A stretch of DNA of 64,000 nt from Pseudomonadota bacterium (lineage in GTDB: Bacteria > Pseudomonadota > Alphaproteobacteria > Rhizobiales > MH13): contig JBCCPK010000010.1 in the NCBI GenBank assembly GCA_039024915.1, forward strand, positions 1 through 64,000, in the 5' to 3' direction. Every line of letters starts with the position of its first letter. Within the stretch, counting starts at the first letter, position 1. Both the position numbers and the translations under genes were made by a program. Below the pieces are notes generated by a model that was not told where the DNA came from, did not search any database, and saw only the letters and a program-made list of their open reading frames with translations. Of the stretch, positions 1 to 6,875 are shown piece after piece.

Positions 1-44
1 ACCCGGCGCGCGCCTAATATACCGCGGCCGTTTAACAAGTAACC

Positions 45-75
45 GCCCCCCCCCACCCCCCCCCCCCAAAAAAAA
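45..75. repeat. Homopolymer tract, poly-C then poly-A
   Basis: Runs of C interrupted by one A are followed directly by eight As. The A run is the T tract of the terminator at 68-104. The long C run has no obvious function and may vary in length through polymerase slippage or sequencing error. Confidence 0.7.
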
Positions 76-104
76 GACCTCGCCCACTCGTCATGGGCGG
101 GGTC
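68..104 (-). terminator. Rho-independent terminator of the YqaA-like gene
   Basis: Read on the minus strand, arms 104-95 and 85-76 form a 10-bp stem (GACCCCGCCC with GGGCGAGGTC, one mismatch) around a 9-nt loop. It is followed at 75-68 by eight Ts. It lies just past the stop codon of the gene at 125-565, as expected for an intrinsic terminator of that transcript. Confidence 0.7.
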
Positions 105-124
105 GTCTCGGGACGTTTTTCCCA

Positions 125-565
125 TCAGCCAATGATCCCCAGCGTGATCGCTGCGAGGGATACATAGCGTGTCACCTTGGAAATCGTCACGAGCACCAAA
201 AATACCCAAAGCTTCTCGCGCATGACGCCCGCAACCACCGTCAGCGGGTCGCCGATCACCGGTGTCCAGGCGAGCAAAAGCGACCACCGTCCCCATTTCG
301 CGTAGAACTTTCGGCCGCGCGCCAGCGCTTTCTCGTTGCCCGGAAACCAGGGTTTGTCACGGTAGTGCTGGATGCCAAGCCCGAGATAGTAGTTCACGAC
401 CGACCCAAGCACGTTGCCGATGCTCGCGACGATCAACATGCCAGCCACCGAGTGCTGTCCGGCGGTCAGAAAACCGATGAGAACCAGTTCCGACTGAGCC
501 GGGAAGACCGTCGCCGCGAGAAACGCGGATCCAAACATCACGGCATAGGCGGCTAGATCGAGCAT
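125..565 (-). CDS. YqaA/DedA-like membrane protein
   Basis: This 146-residue integral membrane protein resembles the YqaA branch of the DedA/SNARE-associated family. DedA-type proteins are linked to lipid flipping and membrane homeostasis, but this branch has no firmly assigned reaction. Hydrophobic segments lie near residues 5-30, 35-62, 95-115 and 120-145. The region around GNVLGSVVNYYLG (about 50-62) and the later WTPVIGDPLTVVAG (about 100-113) match the re-entrant-loop motifs of the family. The start ATG overlaps the stop of an upstream reading frame (TGATG), suggesting translational coupling. A clear terminator follows. The family call is good; the molecular function is open. Confidence 0.8.
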   Translation of the reverse strand: MLDLAAYAVMFGSAFLAATVFPAQSELVLIGFLTAGQHSVAGMLIVASIGNVLGSVVNYYLGLGIQHYRDKPWFPGNEKALARGRKFYAKWGRWSLLLAWTPVIGDPLTVVAGVMREKLWVFLVLVTISKVTRYVSLAAITLGIIG

Positions 566-774
566 CAGGTCGAATAGAGGAAGAATTCAACCGACAGCAA
601 GATGGCAGCGCAAATTCCAAGTGGCACCGGAACGATGACCAATCTTAGCGTTCACCGATCCTTCTGAGCAAAAGCGTTTGCTGCATAGCTGAACACGCCG
701 ATGAGCAACGCATAAAGGCCAAGCGCCAAGCTAACACCAACCGCGGCTGTTATCCCACCACTGCGCAAGACCAT
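565..774 (-). pseudogene. Small two-helix membrane protein interrupted by an in-frame TGA
   Basis: From an ATG at 774 the frame encodes MVLRSGG and then a hydrophobic helix (GVSLALGLYALLIGVFSYAA). It reaches a TGA at 652-654 after QKDR. The same frame continues without a stop through TLRL and a second hydrophobic helix (VIVPVPLGICAAILL) to a TGA that overlaps the start of the YqaA-like gene. One TGG-to-TGA change would explain the break. The first 44 nt overlap the end of the thermonuclease gene at 731-1336. The alternative is two independent short ORFs (652-774, and a TTG-started one at 565-642). I do not recognise the family. Confidence 0.4.
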
Positions 775-1336
775 CCTCAACAAGACGCGAACCGACCCAG
801 CCATCCTCCGTCCGAAGCCGCGCCAGCGTGCGACCGTAACGGTCTTTGTCCCCGCGGACGACTTCAAACGGTGCACCGGAAAGAAGCTCGGACAATCGGT
901 AGGTCGCCAACTCCGCAAGCTGTCTTTCCGCGTGGCAGCTTGGCGAAAACAACTCTGGCGCATCAAGCGACTGTAGGCGAATGCTCTCGCCATAGAGCCG
1001 GATGGTGTCGCCATCGATCACGCAGGTCTGTGTAGACGACGAGCGGCAAACCGGCATGGCGACCGCGCTCCGGGCGGGGTCTCGGCTTACAAGCTCCGTA
1101 CCCAACCTGTCGGCTACAGCGGCGATCAGGGTAGATATGCGCTCGCGTTCGGTAACCAATCCTACGGCAAGCATCCCGACACACACGCCAAGCACAGCAA
1201 TCATAATAAGGTTCAGCCATCGCGCCCGACGAAGCGATGACAACGCGACCACGTTTGAGCCATCCGAACGAAGGGCGCGACCGCCGGAACCGGCGCGCGA
1301 TTGGCTGTGGTGCTTTGAGGCTCGAAGGTGGCGCAT
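731..1336 (-). CDS. Membrane-anchored thermonuclease (SNase-like), copy 1
   Basis: This 201-residue protein carries a staphylococcal-nuclease domain. An N-terminal hydrophobic segment (about residues 43-62) should anchor it with the nuclease domain in the periplasm. The domain runs from about residue 105. CVIDGDTIRLYG is followed by IRLQSLDAPE, giving the catalytic Arg, Asp and Glu, and DRYGRTLARL supplies the second catalytic Arg. Cysteines before the domain, in SPSCHAE and in the terminal GWC could form disulfides. I chose the ATG at 1336 over a TTG two codons upstream. The next gene is a paralogue in the same orientation, so this is a tandem duplication. DNA or RNA scavenging or degradation is the likely role. 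Confidence 0.85.
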   Translation of the reverse strand: MRHLRASKHHSQSRAGSGGRALRSDGSNVVALSSLRRARWLNLIMIAVLGVCVGMLAVGLVTERERISTLIAAVADRLGTELVSRDPARSAVAMPVCRSSSTQTCVIDGDTIRLYGESIRLQSLDAPELFSPSCHAERQLAELATYRLSELLSGAPFEVVRGDKDRYGRTLARLRTEDGWVGSRLVEDGLAQWWDNSRGWC

Positions 1337-1402
1337 GCCCAAACGCTAGATGCGAATAGCAAACAAAGCGCAAAGAAGGGCCTTCAGAAACTGATTAAGC
1401 GG

Positions 1403-1903
1403 CTAACACCAACCGCGACCGGTATCCCACCAATGCGCGAGGCCCTCGTCCACCAGAACCGAGCTGATCCAGCCATCCTCGGTCCGCAAGCGGGCCAGCG
1501 TACGCCCATACCGGTCATCTTCGTAGCGAACCACGCGGAAGGGCGTGTTGCTCAACGCAACAGAAAGCCGGTCACGGGCTTGCAGGGCGAGAATTTCCTC
1601 GTTCTCACATTGTGCATCGGCAATTTCGGGCGCGTCGATACGCTCAAGGCGCAATTGCTCGCCGCGAAACAGCACGCTATCGCCGTCGATGACGCAGGTA
1701 TCGAAATCACCGGTTCGGCAAAGGGGGACAGGCCCGGAATAGTCGAAGCCTTTCGGACCGGTGACCCGGTCGATCAGAGTGGCAAGCGCTTCGCCGCGGG
1801 CTTTGCGGTCCGCCTCCTCGCCTTGGGTCAATACCCAGGATCCACCCAAAACCAGCGCCAGGGCGGCCAGCACCAAAGAAAGAACGCCGTCGGTAGACCG
1901 CAT
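1403..1903 (-). CDS. Membrane-anchored thermonuclease (SNase-like), copy 2
   Basis: This 166-residue paralogue of the neighbouring gene has a shorter N terminus. A single hydrophobic segment (about residues 7-25) precedes the SNase domain. All key residues are present: CVIDGDSVLFRG, LRLERIDAPE and DRYGRTLARL. The cysteine pattern is the same, including the ending GRGWC. The 3' ends of the two genes are still similar at DNA level (both have CTAACACCAACCGCG). The ATG at 1903 has GGAAGG about 9 nt upstream. It is transcribed away from sdhC, sharing a divergent control region. The enzymatic assignment is firm; the substrate in vivo is unknown. Confidence 0.85.
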   Translation of the reverse strand: MRSTDGVLSLVLAALALVLGGSWVLTQGEEADRKARGEALATLIDRVTGPKGFDYSGPVPLCRTGDFDTCVIDGDSVLFRGEQLRLERIDAPEIADAQCENEEILALQARDRLSVALSNTPFRVVRYEDDRYGRTLARLRTEDGWISSVLVDEGLAHWWDTGRGWC

Positions 1904-2011
1904 GCCATTGCCCTTCCGTAGGCCTTGAACGATGCACCAGCAGATCAGTTAGGGCGGTTAGGGTTACCTTTCCATTAATAAGGCGGCAAAAGAATGAGGC
2001 CTACAGGCATC

Positions 2012-2025
2012 TTACGTAAACGTAA
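2012..2025. promoter_or_regulatory. Inverted repeat in the sdhC upstream region
   Basis: TTACGT-AA-ACGTAA is a perfect 6-bp inverted repeat with a 2-nt spacer. It lies about 155 nt before the sdhC ATG, in the divergent region shared with the thermonuclease gene. Its size and symmetry suit a dimeric regulator operator. No regulator can be named. Confidence 0.35.
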
Positions 2026-2063
2026 TGTTTGTGCGGCAATAAAGCGGCCCGGCTTTCGACCAT

Positions 2064-2085
2064 GGTCGGCTCGACCGAGCCGACC
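2064..2085 (+). promoter_or_regulatory. Strong hairpin in the sdh leader
   Basis: GGTCGGCTCG and CGAGCCGACC are perfect 10-bp arms separated by two bases, so in RNA about 9 bp close on a small loop. It sits about 95 nt upstream of the sdhC start and has no T run after it, so it is not a classical terminator. It may be an operator or an mRNA leader structure. Confidence 0.4.
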
Positions 2086-2180
2086 GGCGGCGTTACAACA
2101 CACTTGAAAGCCGTTTCGGGACATCGGGGTCCCTCGGGTTCGGCGGCATCTCACTCGGTTGAGCATTGAAGGGCGCTTCC

Positions 2181-2579
2181 ATGGCAAGCACCGCACCGGG
2201 CGACAATCGCCCGCTTTCACCGCACCTGCAGGTCTATCGGATGCTGTTCACGATGCTTATGTCCATCGTGCACCGCATCACGGGCGCAGCGCTGTATTTT
2301 GGAACCGTTCTGATGGTGATCTGGCTGCTTGCTGCTGCCTCGGGGCCACAACCCTATGATGTCGTGACCGACCTTTTCGGGTCGATCTTCGGGCAGCTTG
2401 TCCTGTTCGGCTTCACCTGGGCATTGATGCACCACATGCTTGGCGGCATTCGGCACTTTGTTTGGGATACCGGGCGTGGCCTCGACAAGTTCGGTCGAAA
2501 CTTTCTCGCCCGAGCAACCTTGATCGGCTCTGTGTCGTTGACGCTGATCTTGTGGATCATCGGTTTCGCGGTGCGATGA
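2181..2579 (+). CDS. sdhC: Succinate dehydrogenase cytochrome b556 subunit
   Basis: This is one of the two membrane anchors of complex II, helping to bind haem b and ubiquinone. The 132-residue protein starts with the family signature RPLSPHLQVYR, then SIVHRITGAAL with the Ser and Arg that line the quinone site. Three hydrophobic segments follow. The haem-ligand histidine region is HHMLGGIRHFVWDTG near residue 85. I prefer the ATG at 2181 over a TTG at 2166 because GAAGGG sits a suitable distance before it. It is the first gene of sdhCDA-(methyltransferase)-sdhB. Confidence 0.95.
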   Translation: MASTAPGDNRPLSPHLQVYRMLFTMLMSIVHRITGAALYFGTVLMVIWLLAAASGPQPYDVVTDLFGSIFGQLVLFGFTWALMHHMLGGIRHFVWDTGRGLDKFGRNFLARATLIGSVSLTLILWIIGFAVR

Positions 2580-2621
2580 GCTTTGCGGTGCGATGAAGTG
2601 TGAAATGGGAAACAGACGCTA

Positions 2622-3014
2622 ATGGCTGGAACGTCTAAAATGCGAACGCCTCTTTCCCGGGTCCGAGGCTTGGGCTCGGCCAAGGAGGGCACCGATCATT
2701 TCTGGCACCAACGCGTGACCGCTCTCGCCAACGTGCCATTAATCCTGTTCTTCATCGTGATGGTGATCGGACTTCAGGGCGCCTCTCATGCCGAATTTGT
2801 CGCGGTGATGGGTTCGCCACTTGCCGCTATCATCATGATGCTTGTGGTGATCTCGGGAACGATCCACATGCGCCTTGGGATGCAGGTGATCATTGAAGAC
2901 TATGTTCACAACGAACTGACCAAGATCCTGGCCCTTCTGGGCAACACGTTTTTCGCCATCATCGTCGCTGCCGCGTCGATTTTTGCGATCCTGAAAATGA
3001 GCTTTGGAGGCTGA
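2622..3014 (+). CDS. sdhD: Succinate dehydrogenase membrane anchor subunit
   Basis: This 130-residue second anchor of complex II has three membrane helices. It shows the family segments [15 protein letters not shown] near the N terminus and [15 protein letters not shown] near residue 85, the latter carrying the haem-ligand histidine. It follows sdhC by 42 nt. sdhA begins 6 nt after its stop, so the three are surely co-transcribed. The size is normal for alphaproteobacteria. Confidence 0.95.
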   Translation: MAGTSKMRTPLSRVRGLGSAKEGTDHFWHQRVTALANVPLILFFIVMVIGLQGASHAEFVAVMGSPLAAIIMMLVVISGTIHMRLGMQVIIEDYVHNELTKILALLGNTFFAIIVAAASIFAILKMSFGG

Positions 3015-3020
3015 CGCTTC

Positions 3021-4871
3021 GTGGCACAGCAAAATGGCAATGGAGCCGCAAACGGGGCATCGGGTCCCGCGACGAACGGCCAAGCCTATCCGATTACCGA
3101 CCACACCTATGATGTTGTGGTTGTCGGTGCGGGAGGCGCGGGTCTTCGTGCGGTTGTTGGGGCATCCCAAGCGGGCCTGAAAGTGGCGTGCATCACCAAG
3201 GTGTTCCCGACACGCTCGCACACCGTCGCCGCGCAAGGCGGGATTTCCGCGTCGCTGGGCAATATGGGCCAGGATGACTGGCGCTGGCATATGTACGACA
3301 CGGTCAAGGGATCTGACTGGCTGGGCGATCAGGATGCCATTGAGTATTTGTGCAAGAACGCACCGGAAGCGGTCTACGAGCTCGAGCATTGGGGCGTTCC
3401 GTTCTCGCGCACCGAAGATGGCAAGATCTACCAGCGGCCGTTTGGCGGCATGACAACCAAATATGGCGAGGGGCCACCCGCCCAGCGCACCTGTGCCGCT
3501 GCCGACCGGACGGGTCACGCGATCCTGCACACGCTTTACGGCCAGGCGCTGCGCAATAGCTCGGAATTCTTCATCGAGTATTTTGCCATCGACCTGATCA
3601 TGGACGATAGCGGCGCCTGCCGCGGCGTTGTCGCCATGTGCATGGAAGACGGTTCGATCCACCGCTTCCGCTCACACAAGACGGTGCTGGCGACCGGCGG
3701 CTATGGCCGCGCCTATTTCTCGGCAACCTCTGCGCACACCTGTACCGGCGATGGCAACGCGATGGTGCTACGCGCGGGTCTTCCGCTGCAGGACATGGAA
3801 TTCGTGCAGTTTCACCCGACCGGCATTTACGGCGCGGGCTGCCTGATCACCGAAGGCGCACGCGGTGAAGGCGGCTACCTGGTAAACTCAGAGGGCGAGC
3901 GCTTCATGGAGCGTTATGCGCCATCCGCCAAAGACCTTGCATCGCGCGACGTGGTCTCGCGTTCCATGACCATGGAAATCCGCGACGGGCGCGGCGTCGG
4001 CAAGAATGGCGACCACATCTTCCTTCACCTCGATCACCTCGATCCCGACATCCTGCATGAGCGCCTCCCGGGGATTTCCGAAAGCGCGCGCATCTTTGCT
4101 GGTGTCGATGTCACCAAGGAACCCATTCCGGTGCTGCCGACGGTTCACTACAATATGGGCGGCATCCCAACCAACTATCACGGCGAAGTGCTCACAAAGG
4201 TCGGTGGCGACCCGGACACCGTGGTACCCGGGCTGATGGCGATTGGTGAAGCCGCTTGCGTGTCCGTTCACGGCGCAAACCGCCTCGGCTCAAACTCGCT
4301 GATCGATCTGGTCGTGTTCGGTCGGGCGGCCGGCGCGCGCTGCGGCGATACGCTGGAGCCCGGTGAGAAGCATCCGGAACTGCCCGCCGATTCTGCGGAC
4401 CTGTCGCTCTCGCGCCTTGATGCGGCTCGCTACGCCAACGGCTCGACGTCGACAGCTGATCTGCGGCTGAGGATGCAGCGGGTCATGCAGAACAATTGCG
4501 CGGTGTTCCGTACCGGCGAAGTTCTCGAGGAAGGCGCAACGCTGATCAACGATGTCTGGGCCGGTACCGACGATATCAAAACGACGGACCGGTCGATGAT
4601 CTGGAACACCGACCTGATCGAAACTCTCGAATATGAAAACCTCATCGCGCAGGCGGTGGTGACCGTTGAATCGGCGGTCAACCGCAAAGAATCGCGCGGC
4701 GCCCACGCACGTGAGGATTATTCCGAACGCGACGATGTGAACTGGATGAAGCACACATTGGCATTTGTTGATGTTGAGGAGAGATCCGTGAAGCTCGATG
4801 ACCGGCCGGTGCACACCTACACCATGTCGAACGACATCGCCTACATCAAACCGAAAGCCCGCGTGTACTAG
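3021..4871 (+). CDS. sdhA: Succinate dehydrogenase flavoprotein subunit
   Basis: This catalytic subunit oxidises succinate to fumarate and passes electrons to SdhB. It is 616 residues with a GTG start. The N-terminal [13 protein letters not shown] is the FAD-binding Rossmann motif. [16 protein letters not shown] includes the histidine that binds FAD covalently. [14 protein letters not shown] and [11 protein letters not shown] are active-site segments, and [15 protein letters not shown] and [17 protein letters not shown] are C-terminal conserved blocks. Residues 1-25 form a low-complexity Gly/Asn/Ala extension. The usual next gene, sdhB, is displaced by an intervening methyltransferase gene that starts 12 nt downstream. 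Confidence 0.97.
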   Translation: MAQQNGNGAANGASGPATNGQAYPITDHTYDVVVVGAGGAGLRAVVGASQAGLKVACITKVFPTRSHTVAAQGGISASLGNMGQDDWRWHMYDTVKGSDWLGDQDAIEYLCKNAPEAVYELEHWGVPFSRTEDGKIYQRPFGGMTTKYGEGPPAQRTCAAADRTGHAILHTLYGQALRNSSEFFIEYFAIDLIMDDSGACRGVVAMCMEDGSIHRFRSHKTVLATGGYGRAYFSATSAHTCTGDGNAMVLRAGLPLQDMEFVQFHPTGIYGAGCLITEGARGEGGYLVNSEGERFMERYAPSAKDLASRDVVSRSMTMEIRDGRGVGKNGDHIFLHLDHLDPDILHERLPGISESARIFAGVDVTKEPIPVLPTVHYNMGGIPTNYHGEVLTKVGGDPDTVVPGLMAIGEAACVSVHGANRLGSNSLIDLVVFGRAAGARCGDTLEPGEKHPELPADSADLSLSRLDAARYANGSTSTADLRLRMQRVMQNNCAVFRTGEVLEEGATLINDVWAGTDDIKTTDRSMIWNTDLIETLEYENLIAQAVVTVESAVNRKESRGAHAREDYSERDDVNWMKHTLAFVDVEERSVKLDDRPVHTYTMSNDIAYIKPKARVY

Positions 4872-4883
4872 GAGCGTACGACG

Positions 4884-5606
4884 ATGTCGTCCAACTCGCC
4901 TGATTCCGCTTCGCTGGTCGATCGCGCAAAGACCGTTGCGAAGTATGTTGTGTACCGGACACCGGCGATCAATTCGGTCACCCGCCCGAAATACCCGTAC
5001 GGCTTGGTTCCTGCGCAGCTAACCTGGCTGTGCAATGCCATCGACGCGACGCGCCAAGCCGATGGCGGCTCGGAACCTGGCTGCATTGTTGAAATTGGCG
5101 TCGCGCAAGGCAAGAGCACTGTCTTCCTGCTCGAGCATATGCGCGATATGGGCGACACACGTCCCTATTACTGTGTTGATACGTTCTCCGGCTTTGTCGA
5201 CGAGCATGTCGAGCACGAGGTGAACGCGCGCGAGAAGAAACGGGCCGCGTTCAGCGCGTTCTCGTACAACGACGAAGAAATCTTCAAGAAGAACATCGAG
5301 GCGAACGGCTTCTCCAACATGCACACGCTGGCGGGCGACGCCGTCAAAGTGGACTGGAGCAGCCTGCCACCCATCGACGTGATGCTGCTGGATGTGGATC
5401 TGTACATCCCCACCCTGCAGATCCTGAACAACTCGCGCCCCTTCTGGTCGGCCAACGCGCATATCCTGCTCGACGATGTGAAGCCCGGCGGCAACTGGGA
5501 CGGCGCTGAACAGGCGTATCGCGAGTTCACCGAGGCCAACGATCTGCCTTATGTGAAGGTTGGCTCGAAAGGCGGTTCAATTATCCAGGGAGGAAAGCAA
5601 GCCTGA
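4884..5606 (+). CDS. TylF-like class I SAM-dependent methyltransferase
   Basis: This 240-residue cytoplasmic protein has a class I methyltransferase core. Motif I is VEIGVAQGKSTVFLLEHM (about residues 69-86), followed by CVDTFSGFVDEH and then VMLLDVDLYIPTLQ and ILLDDVKPGGNWDGAEQAY. The DxDxYxPT and DDxxxxG blocks are typical of macrocin-O-methyltransferase (TylF)-type enzymes, which methylate hydroxyl groups of sugars or small molecules in a metal-assisted way. The N-terminal 65 residues are less conserved. It lies between sdhA (12 nt before) and sdhB (66 nt after), in the same orientation, so it should be expressed with complex II. The substrate is unknown, and nothing proves a role in succinate metabolism. 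Confidence 0.8.
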   Translation: MSSNSPDSASLVDRAKTVAKYVVYRTPAINSVTRPKYPYGLVPAQLTWLCNAIDATRQADGGSEPGCIVEIGVAQGKSTVFLLEHMRDMGDTRPYYCVDTFSGFVDEHVEHEVNAREKKRAAFSAFSYNDEEIFKKNIEANGFSNMHTLAGDAVKVDWSSLPPIDVMLLDVDLYIPTLQILNNSRPFWSANAHILLDDVKPGGNWDGAEQAYREFTEANDLPYVKVGSKGGSIIQGGKQA

Positions 5607-5612
5607 CAAGCG

Positions 5613-5639
5613 CCCCGACGCCGTCGGGGAACAGGGGGC
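5613..5639 (+). promoter_or_regulatory. Hairpins in the leader before sdhB
   Basis: CCCCGAC-gcc-GTCGGGG (5613-5629) is a perfect 7-bp stem. An alternative pairing uses GCCCC (5612-5616) and GGGGC (5635-5639). The 12-mer GGGGAACAGGGG at 5626-5637 recurs before mdh at 20569-20580, also after a run of Cs. It may be an intra-operon processing or regulatory structure. Confidence 0.35.
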
Positions 5640-5672
5640 ACATGCCCTCGGCAGGATCGGTTTGCAGCACAC

Positions 5673-6470
5673 ATGGTTCAACTGACGCTTCCGAAGAATT
5701 CCACCGTCTCCACCGGCAAGACCTGGCCGGCGCCCACCAAAGAGGACGGAAGTGCCGCGACCAACACGCGGCAGTTCAAGATCTACCGCTGGAGCCCGGA
5801 CGACGACGAGAACCCGCGCGTTGACACCTACACGGTGGACCTCGACGATTGCGGGCCGATGGTGCTCGACGCCCTCATCTGGATCAAGAATAGGGTCGAC
5901 CCGACGCTGACCTTCCGCCGCTCCTGCCGCGAGGGCATTTGCGGCTCCTGCGCGATGAACATCGACGGCACCAACACGCTTGCCTGCACCAAGGGCACGG
6001 ACGAGGTGCGCAAGAAGGACGTGCCGATCTACCCGCTGCCGCACATGAAGGTGGTCAAGGACCTTGTTCCGGACCTGTCGAACTTCTACGCCCAGCATGC
6101 GTCGGTTGAGCCTTGGCTGCAGACGGCGACGCCGCAGCCGCAGGGCGAGTGGAAACAGGCCCGCGAGGACCGCGAAAAGCTTGACGGGCTGTACGAATGC
6201 ATCCTGTGCGCGTGCTGCTCGACCTCGTGCCCCAGCTACTGGTGGAACGGCGACCGGTATCTTGGCCCGGCGGTGCTGCTGCAGGCCTATCGCTGGCTCA
6301 TCGACAGCCGCGACGAGGAAACCGGCAAGCGGCTCGACAATCTCGAAGACCCGTTCCGCCTCTATCGCTGCCACACGATCATGAACTGCGCCCAGGCCTG
6401 CCCCAAGGGGCTGAACCCCGCGCTGGCGATTGCTGAGATCAAGAAGATGATGGTGGAGAGAAGGGTGTAG
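5673..6470 (+). CDS. sdhB: Succinate dehydrogenase iron-sulfur subunit
   Basis: This 265-residue subunit carries electrons from FAD in SdhA to quinone at SdhCD. The [2Fe-2S] ligands are in [12 protein letters not shown] and LACT (about residues 89-110). The [4Fe-4S] cluster binds in [12 protein letters not shown] (about 175-186) and the [3Fe-4S] cluster in [17 protein letters not shown] (about 232-248). All ligands are intact and the length is normal. Its last codons lie inside the first copy of an imperfect 48-bp tandem duplication that continues past the stop. Confidence 0.97.
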   Translation: MVQLTLPKNSTVSTGKTWPAPTKEDGSAATNTRQFKIYRWSPDDDENPRVDTYTVDLDDCGPMVLDALIWIKNRVDPTLTFRRSCREGICGSCAMNIDGTNTLACTKGTDEVRKKDVPIYPLPHMKVVKDLVPDLSNFYAQHASVEPWLQTATPQPQGEWKQAREDREKLDGLYECILCACCSTSCPSYWWNGDRYLGPAVLLQAYRWLIDSRDEETGKRLDNLEDPFRLYRCHTIMNCAQACPKGLNPALAIAEIKKMMVERRV

Positions 6471-6558
6471 CGGTCGGGTGGCACACCCAGAGCGAACGCA
6501 CACGAAAAATGGGTGTAGCGGTTGGGCGGCACGCCCGGAGCGGGCGCGCACCAACAGC
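6463..6558. repeat. Imperfect 48-bp tandem duplication spanning the sdhB stop
   Basis: Copies at 6463-6510 and 6511-6558 both begin GGGTGTAGCGGT and share GGC.CGCCC.GAGCG. The first copy contains the sdhB stop codon. The second is a diverged duplicate downstream, so a short 3'-end duplication is implied. Confidence 0.6.
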
Positions 6559-6582
6559 TATGGTCACGCCACTTTCACCAAA

Positions 6583-6603
6583 GCCCCGGACTTGATCCGG
6601 GGC
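6583..6603. repeat. REP-like palindrome, type A
   Basis: GCCCCGGA-CTTGA-TCCGGGGC is a perfect 8-bp stem with a 5-nt loop. The same core occurs in reverse orientation at 9450-9466. Elements of this type are dispersed between genes in many Hyphomicrobiales (established knowledge). Confidence 0.75.
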
Positions 6604-6689
6604 CTCGTCGAATAGTCGGCTCAAGGCCCCGGACACGCTGACGCGTTCCGAGGTTTTTCCATTGTGCCTCGCCCCAATCCCATGCCGTC

Positions 6690-6762
6690 ACCCCCACCCT
6701 TATGGCGGGGGTCCATGCTTGAGATTCCACCTTCCATCGGGCCGCCGGCATCGCATGGACCC
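6690..6762. repeat. Nested palindromic element
   Basis: ACCCCC (6690-6695) pairs with GGGGGT (6707-6712). GGGTCCATGC (6709-6718) pairs perfectly with GCATGGACCC (6753-6762) across 34 nt. The two stems share bases and so are alternatives. It resembles a composite intergenic repeat. Confidence 0.55.
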
Positions 6763-6875
6763 TCGGGACAGGCCGGAGGGCGACGCGCAGTGGTAAGCTG
6801 CGGCGCCAGCGTTGATCATCTGGCCAGCCCAACCTGTGCGTGCCATGTTGTCCGCTTCTACGGGCTTGGGAACAC

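Larger units (their letters stand above)
6471..6875. other. Gene-free region with palindromic elements
   Basis: No convincing gene was found. The region contains the second copy of the 48-bp duplication, a REP-like palindrome at 6583-6603, a weaker relative near 6626-6652 (CCCCGGACACGCTGACGCG), and a nested inverted-repeat element at 6690-6762. ORFs crossing it are Pro/Arg-rich and follow the palindromes. Confidence 0.6.

Noticed and set aside
1328-1921. 197-residue plus-strand ORF opposite the second thermonuclease
   Set aside because: It is antisense to a gene with all catalytic motifs and lacks any recognisable domain.
2064-2085. sdh leader hairpin as an intrinsic terminator
   Set aside because: There is no T run after it, no gene ends just upstream on the plus strand, and it lies in a divergent control region.
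2739-3662. 307-residue minus-strand ORF opposite sdhD and sdhA
   Set aside because: It is antisense to two clearly identified genes, with His/Arg-rich, low-credibility composition. It exists because of codon bias in the real genes.
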